Origin: CAZMNY01 sp964567745
GTDB lineage: Bacteria; Planctomycetota; Planctomycetia; Pirellulales; Pirellulaceae
DNA: 64,000 nt
NCBI GenBank assembly: GCA_964567745.1
Contig: CAZMNY010000005.1
Span: 124,001-188,000, forward strand
Direction: 5' to 3'
Shown piece by piece: positions 26,039-35,727 of the stretch (positions within the stretch are counted from its first letter, which is position 1; every line of letters begins with the position of its first letter). The notes under the pieces are model-generated. The model saw only the letters and a list, made by a program, of their open reading frames with translations. It had not been told where the DNA came from and did not search any database. Position numbers and translations under genes: made by a program.

Positions 26039-26968
26039 ATGCAGACGATTGAGGCGGAAGTCATTCTTCGACCGGAGCAGGATCAATTGCAATTCCTCCC
26101 GGAAGGCCCCTGCCAGTTGAGTCCCGGCGTTGTCAGCTGGGTGGCGATTCAGCACGGCGGCGATTCGCCGATCGGCTCGATCAACGTGTTGTCGCTCGGA
26201 GACCGAAACAACCGAAGCGTGGCGCTGACCGGACGCCCGGGGTTTGCGTTTCCAACCGATCAATCGGATGAGTTTATCGTCGGACTCGAGCGACACGTTG
26301 AGCGAGTCAACTTGTCCACGGGGGAGAGCGAAGTTCTCTCGGACGAAATTGACGCCGATGTCGAAGGGACCATCATCAACGACGGCGTCGCATTCGACGA
26401 AGGCCTCGTGTTCGGTTGTAAGGATTTGAAATTCGCTGAGAAGAAAGCGGGGCTCTACCTCTGGCGCTCCGCAGACGGCGAGACGATTCGGCTTCGCAAC
26501 GACCAAACCTGTTCGAACGGCAAAGTGATTCGGCGAGCCGACAATGGCTGGACTCTGCTCGATATCGATACGCCGACCCAGAAGGTCGTCCGCTACTCGC
26601 TCGACGTCGAAGCGGGCGTCTTAAGCGAGCCAGAAACGATGCTCGACCTGACTTCGTATTCGATGTTTCCCGACGGGATGATCGGCACGCCGGATGGAAA
26701 GAGCGTGATCATTGCCTTTTACAATCCCAACGACGCGCCGTTCGGAGTCGCCCGACAATACAACTTGGCAAACGGCGAAATCGAGACCGAGTGGCGTTGC
26801 CCTCGCTCGCCTCAAGTCACCTGTCCTCAGCTGGTCGAACACGAAGGACGCCTCCGTCTCATACTCACCACGGCCGTCGAGCACATGTCGGATGAACGGC
26901 AGGCGGTACACGACAACGCGGGCTGCCTGTTCATCGCCGAGACAGGATTTGCGACAGACGCCGGCTAA
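26039..26968 (+). CDS. SMP-30/gluconolactonase-like beta-propeller
   Basis: 309 aa, no signal peptide, probably cytoplasmic. Landmarks of the SMP-30 fold are seen: an early Glu (VILRPEQDQ area), INDGVAFDEG (the metal Asn region), CSNGKVIRR and the FPDGMIGTPDG segment with the usual metal Asp. Members open sugar lactones with a divalent metal. It is flanked by paralogous exported hydrolases, so it may act on sugars released outside. Length is normal. Confidence 0.85.
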   Translation: MQTIEAEVILRPEQDQLQFLPEGPCQLSPGVVSWVAIQHGGDSPIGSINVLSLGDRNNRSVALTGRPGFAFPTDQSDEFIVGLERHVERVNLSTGESEVLSDEIDADVEGTIINDGVAFDEGLVFGCKDLKFAEKKAGLYLWRSADGETIRLRNDQTCSNGKVIRRADNGWTLLDIDTPTQKVVRYSLDVEAGVLSEPETMLDLTSYSMFPDGMIGTPDGKSVIIAFYNPNDAPFGVARQYNLANGEIETEWRCPRSPQVTCPQLVEHEGRLRLILTTAVEHMSDERQAVHDNAGCLFIAETGFATDAG

Positions 26969-27039
26969 CGGGACGCTGGCTAACGGGTGCGACTTCGAAT
27001 CAACACACACGAATTCACTCAACACAAACGGATGAGCTC

Positions 27040-28818
27040 ATGAATTTCCGCTTGGTATTGCCGATCGTATTCGCCGTCGCATTTGTGTTGAGCCCTCTCG
27101 CTTACGCGGGCGGCGTCGAGCCTCCGGAAACGCCGGCCGGAGTCTGGCGATATCCGCCCGAGATGCCTGGCGCCGACGTTCAAGCGTACAAGCAAATCGG
27201 GGATGTGACTCTCAACGCCTACATGTTCAACCCTGTCGGGCACTCTCCTAGCGACCAGCGGCCGGCGGTTGTCTTTTTCTTTGGAGGAGGCTGGAAGGGC
27301 GGCACGCCTGGGCAGTTTTACGCTCAGTGCAAATACTTGTCCGAGCGAGGCATTGTGGCGATGACGATGGACTATCGCGTCCTCAGTCGGCACGGAGTCC
27401 CCGCATCGGCGTGCGTCAGCGACGCCAAGTCGGCCATCCGTTGGGTGCGTTCGAATTCAAAACGATTGGGAGTCGACCCGAATCGCATCGTCGCGGCGGG
27501 CGGATCGGCGGGCGGCCATCTGGCGGCGGCAACCGCGCTGGTTCCCAAGCAGGATGAAGAGGACGAGGACCACCAAATCGCGTCGACTCCAAACGCACTT
27601 GTCTTGTTTAATCCCGCGGTACAGCTCGCCGCGTTTGGAGACTTCAGTCCTTTTGAAAAGGCCACACTCGCCGACATCGCCGAGCGAACTGGAGGCGACC
27701 CGATCGCGATTTCTCCGATCCACCATGTGCGCAAGGGTCTGCCGCCGACGATTATCTTTCACGGAACGAACGACGACGCTGTGCCGCATTCGACCGTTGC
27801 TCGCTTTACCAAAGAGATGAAGCAACTCGGAAATCGCTGCCAACTAGTTTCGTTCGACGGTCAGCCGCATGGGTTTTTCAATCCCGGTCGTGGCGGTTCC
27901 AAGAAATCGAAAGCGGCAGCTGTCGCCAACTATCGCGAGACGATGAGGCATTGCGATCAATTTCTGATCTCACTGAAGTACCTCACCGCTCGACCGTCCG
28001 CCGACTTCCCAGACTCACTGACTGGCAAGCTCGATATCGTCTACGCTCGCAACGGAGATCGCGCGATGCGAATGGATGTGTTCGCTCCAAAGAATCGCAA
28101 GCAAGACTTGCTGCCGGCGATCTTGGTGGTTCACGGCGGCGGGTGGCTCAAGGGCGACAAAGAAAAATTTCGACCGCTCGCGATTGAGTTGGCATCGCGC
28201 GGATTCGTCACGGCCGCTGTCGAGTATCGGCTGGGCGGCGAGAGTCTGTTTCCCGCCGCAATACACGACTGCAACGCGGCCGTGCGATACTTGCGAGCAA
28301 ACGCCAAATCGCTCGGAATCGACCCCGATCAAATCGGCGCTGTCGGCGGATCGGCCGGCGGGCATTTGGTGGGCCTGATAGCGGCTGGCTCCGACGTCGA
28401 AGCGTTTCAGGGCAATGGCGGCAACCAGGATTTTTCGTCACGATTGCAAGCGGCTATCGTGCTCGCCGGGCCGCTCCAATTGGCGACAGGACCCGTCGCC
28501 GATCGATCTCGGAAAGAACCTCAAAAATCGAACGCCAACAAATGGTTGGGGAAGACGGTCGACGAGGCACCTGAGCTTTACAAGTTGGCGTCCGCAACGA
28601 CACACCTCAGCAAACAGTGTCCGCCCATCCTGTTCATGGCTGGCGAATTTGACAAGCCGGAACGGAACCAGGCCACTCGCGAAGCGCTGAGTCAGCTGGG
28701 AGTCGAGACCGGAATCGTCGTCGTGCCCGGCGGCAAACATGGCTGCTGGAATCGCCATCCTTTCTTTCTGCCGATGATCGACGAGATGCATCAGTTCTTG
28801 TCACGAACACTGCGTTAG
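27040..28818 (+). CDS. Tandem alpha/beta hydrolase, two complete domains
   Basis: 592 aa with signal peptide (about 1-23). Domain 1 (about 30-320) has FFFGGGWKGG, GGSAGGHLAAATAL and the His in GQPHGFF. Domain 2 (about 330-590) has VHGGGWLKGDKEKF, GGSAGGHLVGLIAAG and the His in GGKHGCWN. Both keep the Ser elbow and a His, so both may be active. Domain 1 is closest to the protein encoded at 24983; domain 2 is a more divergent BD-FAE/esterase-type domain. A fusion of two esterases of differing specificity would suit stepwise de-esterification of a polymer. Confidence 0.9.
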   Translation: MNFRLVLPIVFAVAFVLSPLAYAGGVEPPETPAGVWRYPPEMPGADVQAYKQIGDVTLNAYMFNPVGHSPSDQRPAVVFFFGGGWKGGTPGQFYAQCKYLSERGIVAMTMDYRVLSRHGVPASACVSDAKSAIRWVRSNSKRLGVDPNRIVAAGGSAGGHLAAATALVPKQDEEDEDHQIASTPNALVLFNPAVQLAAFGDFSPFEKATLADIAERTGGDPIAISPIHHVRKGLPPTIIFHGTNDDAVPHSTVARFTKEMKQLGNRCQLVSFDGQPHGFFNPGRGGSKKSKAAAVANYRETMRHCDQFLISLKYLTARPSADFPDSLTGKLDIVYARNGDRAMRMDVFAPKNRKQDLLPAILVVHGGGWLKGDKEKFRPLAIELASRGFVTAAVEYRLGGESLFPAAIHDCNAAVRYLRANAKSLGIDPDQIGAVGGSAGGHLVGLIAAGSDVEAFQGNGGNQDFSSRLQAAIVLAGPLQLATGPVADRSRKEPQKSNANKWLGKTVDEAPELYKLASATTHLSKQCPPILFMAGEFDKPERNQATREALSQLGVETGIVVVPGGKHGCWNRHPFFLPMIDEMHQFLSRTLR

Positions 28819-28833
28819 CGCTGGGGATGACCC

Positions 28834-28862
28834 TGACGGACGAATAGATGGCACGCTGAGAC
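28834..28862 (+). repeat. 29-nt direct repeat, first copy
   Basis: Copy one of a pair that matches at 27 of 29 bases, with its second copy at 29134-29162, exactly 300 nt later. It starts TGACGGACGAA and ends GGCACGCTGAGAC. Confidence 0.65.
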
Positions 28863-28985
28863 GCGGAGAGCGCGAAGACGAATGCGCTACCGACACTCTT
28901 CGCGCGATCCTTCATCATTCCTTGTTCGATATTCGATATTCCTTTTCCTTCTTTCCTTCCTCGTTCCACTTCGCCTCAATTTGCG

Positions 28986-29013
28986 GCCTTGCCGGCGGCG
29001 ACGGGTTAAACGA
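28986..29013 (+). repeat. Dispersed intergenic repeat, family C
   Basis: GCCTTGCCGGCGGCGACGGG followed by TTAAACGA; the same unit as at 6069-6098 and, inverted, at 52532-52560. Confidence 0.6.
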
Positions 29014-29042
29014 ATCCGCAAGATTCTTTTCTTCCGTATCCT

Positions 29043-29095
29043 GTCAATCATGTTGATCCTGTCTCGTTGTTCTGGACAGGATTTACATGATTGAC
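29043..29095. repeat. Long imperfect inverted repeat
   Basis: The arms 29043-29063 and 29075-29095 pair at 19 of 21 positions around an 11-nt loop (starts GTCAATCATG, ends CATGATTGAC). It would form a stable hairpin and lies between the two 29-nt direct repeats. Confidence 0.6.
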
Positions 29096-29133
29096 GGCAT
29101 GAAGAAAGGAGACGATCGCCTTCGTGCTGACAT

Positions 29134-29162
29134 TGACGGACGAAAAGAAGGCACGCTGAGAC
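29134..29162 (+). repeat. 29-nt direct repeat, second copy
   Basis: Second copy of the unit at 28834-28862, differing at two bases. Confidence 0.65.
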
Positions 29163-29252
29163 AAACCGGTCAACCAACGGTTCGTCCCGTACGCCGCGTT
29201 CCGCCCGTCGCCTGGCAAGAGACCCCGACCGCTAGTCGATCCCAAGACACGA

Positions 29253-29362
29253 GTGGCCGAAATGCGGCACCAGATGCTCAAGCGTCAGCTTGAGATGCTG
29301 AAGAACAGTCAAGATGAGAAGACGAAAAGCTGATCGACGATTTTATCAAGCAAATCGACTGA
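29253..29362 (+). pseudogene. Possible decayed short coding segment
   Basis: A frame from GTG 29253 reads a charged helical peptide (MLKRQLEMLKNSQDE) and then stops; a shift of one frame near 29318 continues it as KLIDDFIKQID to a stop at 29362. The continuity of helical character across the shift suggests a broken small gene, but the segment is short and I recognise no family. Confidence 0.25.
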
Positions 29363-29599
29363 TCGTCCACTGATATTTTGGCGATTCCGTATGGAGTTTG
29401 GCTGCGCATTTGTGCAGATACACGGCACGGCCATTCTCCCAGCGGGCGCGAGCAAGTACGGTTGCCAAACTCGATCCGCCAGCCGACTCGTCAACGCCGC
29501 TTCGTTTTGCGACAATCTTAGAATCGCCAACCGCGAGTTCATATCCAAGCAACGATTCGCTTGGACCCTACCGATCTCAGCTCTGAAAGGCAACGCACC

Positions 29600-32572
29600 G
29601 TGCTCTTTCACCCTCACGCCGCTCGGCCGCTCCGTCGCCTGTTGTCGCTGCTCTTCGTCGCGGGCGCCTGTGCGTTTGTGATGTCGGGATTGCCCCAGCT
29701 TCGCGAGTCTCGTGCTGCCGATTCGGAAGTCGCGACTTGGCCGACCTACATGCACGACGCCCAGCGAAGCGGTCTCACAAACCACTCGCTCGCTATGCCT
29801 CTTGAATTGCGTTGGGTGCACCGCGTTCGCAGAAAGCCTCAGCCGGCCTGGCCGCTTCCGGCCAAGCAAGACTTCTGGCACGGCAAGACCGACCTTCGAC
29901 CTCGAGCCGGATTTGATCGAGCGTTTCACTTGGTGTCCGATGGTGAGCGAGTCTTCTTCGGTTCGTCAGCTGACGATCAGTTGCGCGCGGTCGACCTGGA
30001 GACTGGGAAGGTCAGTTGGAGTTTCTTTGCCGAAGGTCCTGTTCGCCTTGCGCCGACGATCGCCGACGGACGTGTCTATTTTGGCTCCGATGATGGCCGA
30101 GTCTATTGCCTTGACGCCGACACGGGTCGTTTGCATTGGCGGTTTGACGCCAGTGAAGAACGGCGAGTCATTCCGGGCAACAGCCGACTGATCTCCACCT
30201 ACCCGGTTCGCACAGGCGTGCTGGTGAAAGATGGCGTCGCGCGGTTCGCGTCGGGTGTCTTTCCAGCTCAAGGCGCCCAGCAGTTTGCGGTCAACGCGCG
30301 AGACGGCAAGCTGTTGGCAAAAGGCAAACTCGCTTTTTCGCCGCAGGGCTACATGCAAATGAAGAACGGCTCGCTGCAAGCCGCCCAAGGCCGCTCGCCT
30401 CAGAAGCAAGTTGTGCGACTGCCTGAGGAGGAAGGCAAGGCGAAACCGAGCGGGACCGCCGCACCGACGTCCACCGAGTTTCGGCACGCGGCAATTCGCG
30501 CGGGCGAAATCGATTTTCGCGGCGGAGATGGATTGGTCGCCGCTTTTGCGAAAGGAAAGAGCGAGCCGATTTGGAAAGCGACGGTCGACGGCCAAGCTCA
30601 CTCGATCGCAGTCGCCAATGGTTGCCTACTCGTTAGCACCGACGAAGGTGCGATCTACTGTTTCGAACAAGCAAATCCCAGCCCCAAATCGTCGAGGCCG
30701 TTGTCGGTCGATTTGCGAAGCACCGCCGAACCGTTCGCCTGGCGCGACACGGCGGAACAGATCGAGTTCGAACGGATTGCAAATAGAGTCTCGCAACGAG
30801 TCGATTCGCCTGCCGGCTACTGTCTGGTGCTCGGTGGCGACGCGCGACTCGCCTATTCGCTCGCCAAGGCCACCCCGCTTCGCATCGTTTCGCTGCAAGC
30901 GGATCCGGAACGCGCCGAGTTAATGCGACGCCAACTTGACGCCGCTGGAGTGTACGGCTCGGTCGTTGTTCACGTCGCGACCGAAAATCGTCTCCCCTAC
31001 GCGACGCGACTGTTCAATCTGGTCGTCTACGTGTCGTCCGATCGCGCGTGGCCCGTCACCGACGCCGCGATGCTCATCCGGCCCGCCGGCGGACTGGCAA
31101 TCGACTTGGATGTTCGTGATGTTTCGAAAGAACAAAAGCAAACTCGCGAGGCGCAATGGCGAGCCAACTTGAAAGAGGATTTGACCGTCGTATCGGACTC
31201 GGCCAACAACGCGCCTTTGATCTTGCATCGCAGCCCGCTTGCCGGCGCAGGTGAGTGGACCCATATGTATGGAAACGCATCGAACACGGCCTGCAGCGAC
31301 GACCGCTACGTTCGAGGTGAAATGGACTTGCAGTGGTTCGGCCCGCCCGGACCGCGCGAAATGGTCGACCGTCATCACCGCGCCACTCCGCCGCTCTATA
31401 GCGATGGCCGACTGTTTGTACCGGGAAACGAGACGGTCTATGGAGTCGACGCGTACAACGGTGCCGTGTTGTGGCAAACCGATTTGGCCCATTTCCGCCG
31501 AGTCGGCGCGCCGCGGGACGGAGGCAACTTGGCCGCGACGCCAGACACTCTGTACGCCGTCGCTAAAGATCGTTGCTATGGCCTGTCTGCCGGCGACGGC
31601 ACGCAAACCAGATCGTTCGCTACTCCGACCAGCTCGACGAACGGCGCGCGTGATTGGGGATTCGTCGCTGCCATCGGCAAGGGCCTGTATGGCTCGACCA
31701 CTCAACCAGGTGCATCGCGGAGCGACCACGATCGCCAGCAGATTGCCGGGACGTATTACGATTTCGTTCCCATTGTGGTCAGCGACAGCCTGTTCCGGTT
31801 CGATCGTCAAACGGGCGACAAGCAATGGCATTACGAGCCGCGCGGCGCCGTGCTCAATCCGACGATATCCATCGGGCCAAAACATCTCTATTTCGTTGAG
31901 AGCCGCAACGCCGATACGATCGACGCCAAGCACAAGGGACGAGTGGGGCTGAAGTCTTTTTTTGAAAACGGCTCCGATCTCGTGGCGCTCGATCGCGACT
32001 CGGGCAAGGTGGCGTGGAGACGAGACATCGACTTCTCGAAAATCCAGCATCACCTCTATCTCGCATACGCGAAAGAGAAGCTCGTCTCCGTCGGAACTCG
32101 AAACGAAAAGACCGGCAACCGCAATACCGTTCGATACGATGTCACTGTCTTCAACGCTCAGGATGGCGAGCCGATTTGGTCCAAGACGCAGCAAGGCGCC
32201 AATGCCGGCGGCAGCCATGGCGAACAGGATCACCACCCGGCCATCGTTGGCGATTTGATTCTGCAGGAACCGTACGCCTACAATCTTCAAACGGGCGAGC
32301 GCCGCAAGGATTGGCGTTTCGCTCGCAACGGCCATGGATGCGGCACCGTATCGGCCAGCGCCTCGGCATTTTTCTTCCGAGCCGGCAATCCGACGATGTG
32401 CGATTTGACAACGGGCAAGAACAGCAAGATCAACGCCGTCAGTCGGCCCGGTTGTTGGATCAACATCATTCCGGCCGGCGGACTTCTCCTCATCCCAGAA
32501 GCCAGCAGCGGCTGCACATGCAATTTTCCCGTGCAAAGCTCGATGGCCTTCGCGCCAGTTGAAAAACGTTGA
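29600..32572 (+). CDS. Exported PQQ-type beta-propeller with embedded Rossmann (methyltransferase-like) domain
   Basis: About 990 aa from GTG 29600 (GAAAGG upstream); TTG 29561 is an alternative. A signal segment (LLSLLFVAGACAFVMSG) is followed by PQQ/BamB-like propeller repeats: DLETGKVSWSF, DADTGRLHWRF, then later DAYNGAVLWQTDL, DRQTGDKQWHY and DRDSGKVAWRRD. Between the two groups of repeats, about residues 400-510, lies a segment like a class I methyltransferase (CLVLGGDARLAYSLAK, then VSLQADPERAELMRRQLDAAG and a strand-order ending in PAGGLAIDLD). The glycine-rich loop is weak, so it may not bind SAM. The stop overlaps the PSD1 gene start (TTGA), implying coupled translation. The protein probably acts in the periplasm; a role in redox polymer breakdown is inferred from context. 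Confidence 0.8.
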   Translation: MLFHPHAARPLRRLLSLLFVAGACAFVMSGLPQLRESRAADSEVATWPTYMHDAQRSGLTNHSLAMPLELRWVHRVRRKPQPAWPLPAKQDFWHGKTDLRPRAGFDRAFHLVSDGERVFFGSSADDQLRAVDLETGKVSWSFFAEGPVRLAPTIADGRVYFGSDDGRVYCLDADTGRLHWRFDASEERRVIPGNSRLISTYPVRTGVLVKDGVARFASGVFPAQGAQQFAVNARDGKLLAKGKLAFSPQGYMQMKNGSLQAAQGRSPQKQVVRLPEEEGKAKPSGTAAPTSTEFRHAAIRAGEIDFRGGDGLVAAFAKGKSEPIWKATVDGQAHSIAVANGCLLVSTDEGAIYCFEQANPSPKSSRPLSVDLRSTAEPFAWRDTAEQIEFERIANRVSQRVDSPAGYCLVLGGDARLAYSLAKATPLRIVSLQADPERAELMRRQLDAAGVYGSVVVHVATENRLPYATRLFNLVVYVSSDRAWPVTDAAMLIRPAGGLAIDLDVRDVSKEQKQTREAQWRANLKEDLTVVSDSANNAPLILHRSPLAGAGEWTHMYGNASNTACSDDRYVRGEMDLQWFGPPGPREMVDRHHRATPPLYSDGRLFVPGNETVYGVDAYNGAVLWQTDLAHFRRVGAPRDGGNLAATPDTLYAVAKDRCYGLSAGDGTQTRSFATPTSSTNGARDWGFVAAIGKGLYGSTTQPGASRSDHDRQQIAGTYYDFVPIVVSDSLFRFDRQTGDKQWHYEPRGAVLNPTISIGPKHLYFVESRNADTIDAKHKGRVGLKSFFENGSDLVALDRDSGKVAWRRDIDFSKIQHHLYLAYAKEKLVSVGTRNEKTGNRNTVRYDVTVFNAQDGEPIWSKTQQGANAGGSHGEQDHHPAIVGDLILQEPYAYNLQTGERRKDWRFARNGHGCGTVSASASAFFFRAGNPTMCDLTTGKNSKINAVSRPGCWINIIPAGGLLLIPEASSGCTCNFPVQSSMAFAPVEKR

Positions 32573-35500
32573 ACACTTCATTGAATTACGACCAACACAT
32601 CGTCCGCCGCCTCGCAGCTCTGCTTCTGTTGCTCACGGCCTCGGCTCAGACCCGCGCGAACGACATTGACTTTGCGCGCGACATCCAACCGATCTTGGCC
32701 GACAAGTGTTTTCATTGCCACGGTCCCGACTCGTCGAATCGTGAGGCCGATTTGAGGCTCGATGACGAAGCGTCGGCAAAGTCCGATCGCGACGGCGACT
32801 TTGTGATCAAGCCTGGCCAACCTCAAGCCAGCCTCTTGGTGCAACGCATTTCCAGCGACGATGAAGACCTGGTGATGCCGCCGGCCGATTCCGACCGCCA
32901 TCTGACAGACCGCGAGAAGGAGACGCTCAGAAAGTGGGTCGAGCAGGGCGCTGTTTGGCGCCGTCACTGGGCGTTTGAAACACCCATTCGTCCGCAGCCG
33001 GCGAAATCGCCCGACGACAAATGGTCGCGCGGCGACATCGATCGCTTCTTACTCGATCGCATGAAAGCCAAAGGCTGGAAGCACTCGCCGCGGGCAACCA
33101 AGTACGAGTTGATTCGGCGAGTCACGTTTGATTTGACCGGACTCCCTCCGACATTGAAGGAGCTCGATGATTTCCTCGCCGACAAAAACGCAAATGCGTT
33201 TGAGCGAGTCGTCGATCGTCTCCTAAAATCGCCTCGCTATGGCGAACACATGGCCCGAGCATGGCTCGACGCGGCTCGCTACGCCGATACGGATGGCTAT
33301 CAAAACGACGGCCCGCGTTCGATGTGGCGTTGGCGCGATTGGGTGATTGACGCCTACAACCAAGGCATGCCTTTCGATCAGTTTACGATCGAGCAGCTCG
33401 CTGGCGACCTGCTGCCTGACGCCACGATGCAGCAGCGGCTGGCGACCGGATTCAATCGCAACCACCGATACAATTCCGAAGCCGGCCTCGTGCTCGAAGA
33501 GTTCCTTTTGGAGAACGCCGTCGATCGAGTTGATACGACGTCGACCGTTTGGATGGGTCTGACGATGGGTTGCGCCCGCTGCCACGACCACAAGTACGAC
33601 CCATTCAACCAGCAAGAATATTATCAATTGGTCTCGTTCTTTGACAACGTTCCCGAATCGGGTCGGGCGGTCAAGTTTGGAAACTCTGAGCCGTGGTTGC
33701 TCGCACCTACGAAGGTACAACAGGAGCGTTTGGCGCAGTTGGATTCCGAGTTGGCGAAAGCCACGAGCCAAATGCGTGACAAGCTGAGCACCCTCGATCG
33801 AGAAATCGACGTCTGGTCCGCTCAACTTGCGGGTGCCGACAAGGGTTCGTTAGAGTCGTTCGCGCCCGCGATTGCTGACGGGCTCGTGCATCATTATCAG
33901 TTTGACCAGAAGGACGCTCGAGTCGGCGGTAAAAAGCAAGCGGCCGCATTGGCGCCGGGGCCAATCGGCAAAGCTCTGCAGTCGGACGGAGAAACGGCGA
34001 CGATCCTCAAAGACTCGATGGCCCTGCATTGTCAGAACCGGTTTTCGATTTCGTTTTGGCTCTACATCGATGACTCGCCCAACGGCGTCATCCTTTCGCA
34101 ACAAGCCAACAACACGCGAAGACCCGGACTGGCGGTCGAGCTCGCTGACGGCCGGCTGGAGGTCTACTTGATCACACGATGGATCGCGGGCGTTGGCGCT
34201 GTCGAGACACAAACGTCATTGCCAAGTAACGCTTGGGTTCACGTTGCCCTGACCAATGACGGCAGCCAAAGTGCAACGGGAATGAAAATCGCCATCAATG
34301 GCAAGTCTGTCGCGACGGACATTTTGCACAACACCAACAGCAACACGGGCGGCGCCGGAAAAAGCCCGATTCGATTCGGCAAAGGCGTACAGGGCAAAGC
34401 TTTTCGCGGGCGAATTGACGATTTGCGTTTCTACCGGCGAACGCTGTATGCAGACGAAATCAAACAAATCGCCCACGAAGACGATATTGCGAAACTGGCG
34501 TCTCAATGGAAACAGCTTGCCTCAGCCGATCGCGACATCGTTCGCGGCTGGTTTTGGGAACACAAAGCATCGACCAACTTGAGGAAGTTTTGGAAAGCGA
34601 GAGAGAGCAAACGCGCCGAATGCCAAAAGTTTCGCGACTCGTTGCCGACGAGCATGGTGATGGCGGAAACCGATCCGCCTCGACCAACCTTCGTGCGCGA
34701 GCGCGGCGAATACCTTCGCAAGAAGCAAATGGTCAAACCCGCGACGCCGTCGTCGCTTGGCAGTCTCAAGGGATATGCTCCCAACCGGCTCGGTTTTGCC
34801 AAGTGGTTGGTGAACGGGCAGCATCCATTGACGGCACGTGTTGCTGTGAATCGGTACTGGCAACAGTTCTTTGGTTCTGGGCTTGTCCGCACAGCCGAAG
34901 ATTTTGGAGTGCAGGGCGAGACGCCGAGCCATCCCAAACTGCTCGACTGGCTTGCCACGGAATTCGTGACAACCGGTTGGAATATCCAAGCGATACAAAA
35001 GCAAATTGTGATGAGCGCTGCGTATCAACAATCGTCGCGAACCGATAAAGCTGGGATCGAACGGGACCCGGCCAACACGTTGATTACCCGCGGACCTCGG
35101 CAACGACTCTCGGCACACGAACTTCGCGATCAAGCTTTGTACCTGGGCGGCTTGCTCGTCGAAAAACGTGGTGGTCCTTCGGTGAGCCCGTATCAGCCAG
35201 CTAATCTGTGGCGTGAAATGAGCAACATGACGTATCGTCAATCGAAGGGCGATGATCTCTACCGGCGAAGTTTGTACACGATTTGGAAACGCACCGTCGC
35301 GCCGCCTAGCCTGGCTGTCTTGGACGCGGCCGACCGCGAGAGCTGCATTGTGAGAGCCAAGAGAACGAACACGCCGCTGCAGGCTCTTACATTGATGAAC
35401 GAGACCGCGTTCGTCGAATCGGCTCGCGCTCTGGCCGAGAGAATGCTGAAACAGGGTGGAGACGATCCGATCGGTTTTGGTTTCCGCATGCTCACTTCCC

Positions 35501-35709
35501 GCAATCCGACGTCGGCCGAACGCCGCATCTTGGAATCGGCGCGTGACGACGCTGAGAAGGCTTTCGCGAAAGACGCGGCGGGTGCAAAACAGTTGATCGC
35601 AATAGGCAGCTCAAAACCAAGCGCTAAGCTTGATCCAACGACATTGGCGGTCCACACCGTGCTCGCCAACCTGATGCTCAACCTCGACGAAGTTATTAGC
35701 AAACAATAA
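32569..35709 (+). CDS. PSD1 protein: PSCyt1, DUF1549, LamG-like insert, DUF1553
   Basis: 1046 aa from TTG overlapping the upstream stop. Signal peptide, then a cytochrome-c-like PSCyt1 domain with heme motif CFHCH near residue 45; DUF1549 (about 150-360) with a second CxxCH (CARCHDHKYDP); a LamG/concanavalin-like insert (about 437-637, FSISFWLYID, AWVHVALTN, GRIDDLRFYRR); and DUF1553 (about 730-1010, ARVAVNRYWQQFFG). This domain string is a planctomycete hallmark, usually paired with DUF1501 as here (18 nt downstream). It is thought to be an exported redox protein used in polymer breakdown; the reaction is not known. Confidence 0.93.
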   Translation: MNTSLNYDQHIVRRLAALLLLLTASAQTRANDIDFARDIQPILADKCFHCHGPDSSNREADLRLDDEASAKSDRDGDFVIKPGQPQASLLVQRISSDDEDLVMPPADSDRHLTDREKETLRKWVEQGAVWRRHWAFETPIRPQPAKSPDDKWSRGDIDRFLLDRMKAKGWKHSPRATKYELIRRVTFDLTGLPPTLKELDDFLADKNANAFERVVDRLLKSPRYGEHMARAWLDAARYADTDGYQNDGPRSMWRWRDWVIDAYNQGMPFDQFTIEQLAGDLLPDATMQQRLATGFNRNHRYNSEAGLVLEEFLLENAVDRVDTTSTVWMGLTMGCARCHDHKYDPFNQQEYYQLVSFFDNVPESGRAVKFGNSEPWLLAPTKVQQERLAQLDSELAKATSQMRDKLSTLDREIDVWSAQLAGADKGSLESFAPAIADGLVHHYQFDQKDARVGGKKQAAALAPGPIGKALQSDGETATILKDSMALHCQNRFSISFWLYIDDSPNGVILSQQANNTRRPGLAVELADGRLEVYLITRWIAGVGAVETQTSLPSNAWVHVALTNDGSQSATGMKIAINGKSVATDILHNTNSNTGGAGKSPIRFGKGVQGKAFRGRIDDLRFYRRTLYADEIKQIAHEDDIAKLASQWKQLASADRDIVRGWFWEHKASTNLRKFWKARESKRAECQKFRDSLPTSMVMAETDPPRPTFVRERGEYLRKKQMVKPATPSSLGSLKGYAPNRLGFAKWLVNGQHPLTARVAVNRYWQQFFGSGLVRTAEDFGVQGETPSHPKLLDWLATEFVTTGWNIQAIQKQIVMSAAYQQSSRTDKAGIERDPANTLITRGPRQRLSAHELRDQALYLGGLLVEKRGGPSVSPYQPANLWREMSNMTYRQSKGDDLYRRSLYTIWKRTVAPPSLAVLDAADRESCIVRAKRTNTPLQALTLMNETAFVESARALAERMLKQGGDDPIGFGFRMLTSRNPTSAERRILESARDDAEKAFAKDAAGAKQLIAIGSSKPSAKLDPTTLAVHTVLANLMLNLDEVISKQ

Positions 35710-35727
35710 CCAACCGACGAATTAACG

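Noticed and set aside
30920..32581. 553-codon minus-strand frame opposite the PQQ propeller gene
   Set aside because: Antisense to a well-supported coding frame, no domain or start signal.
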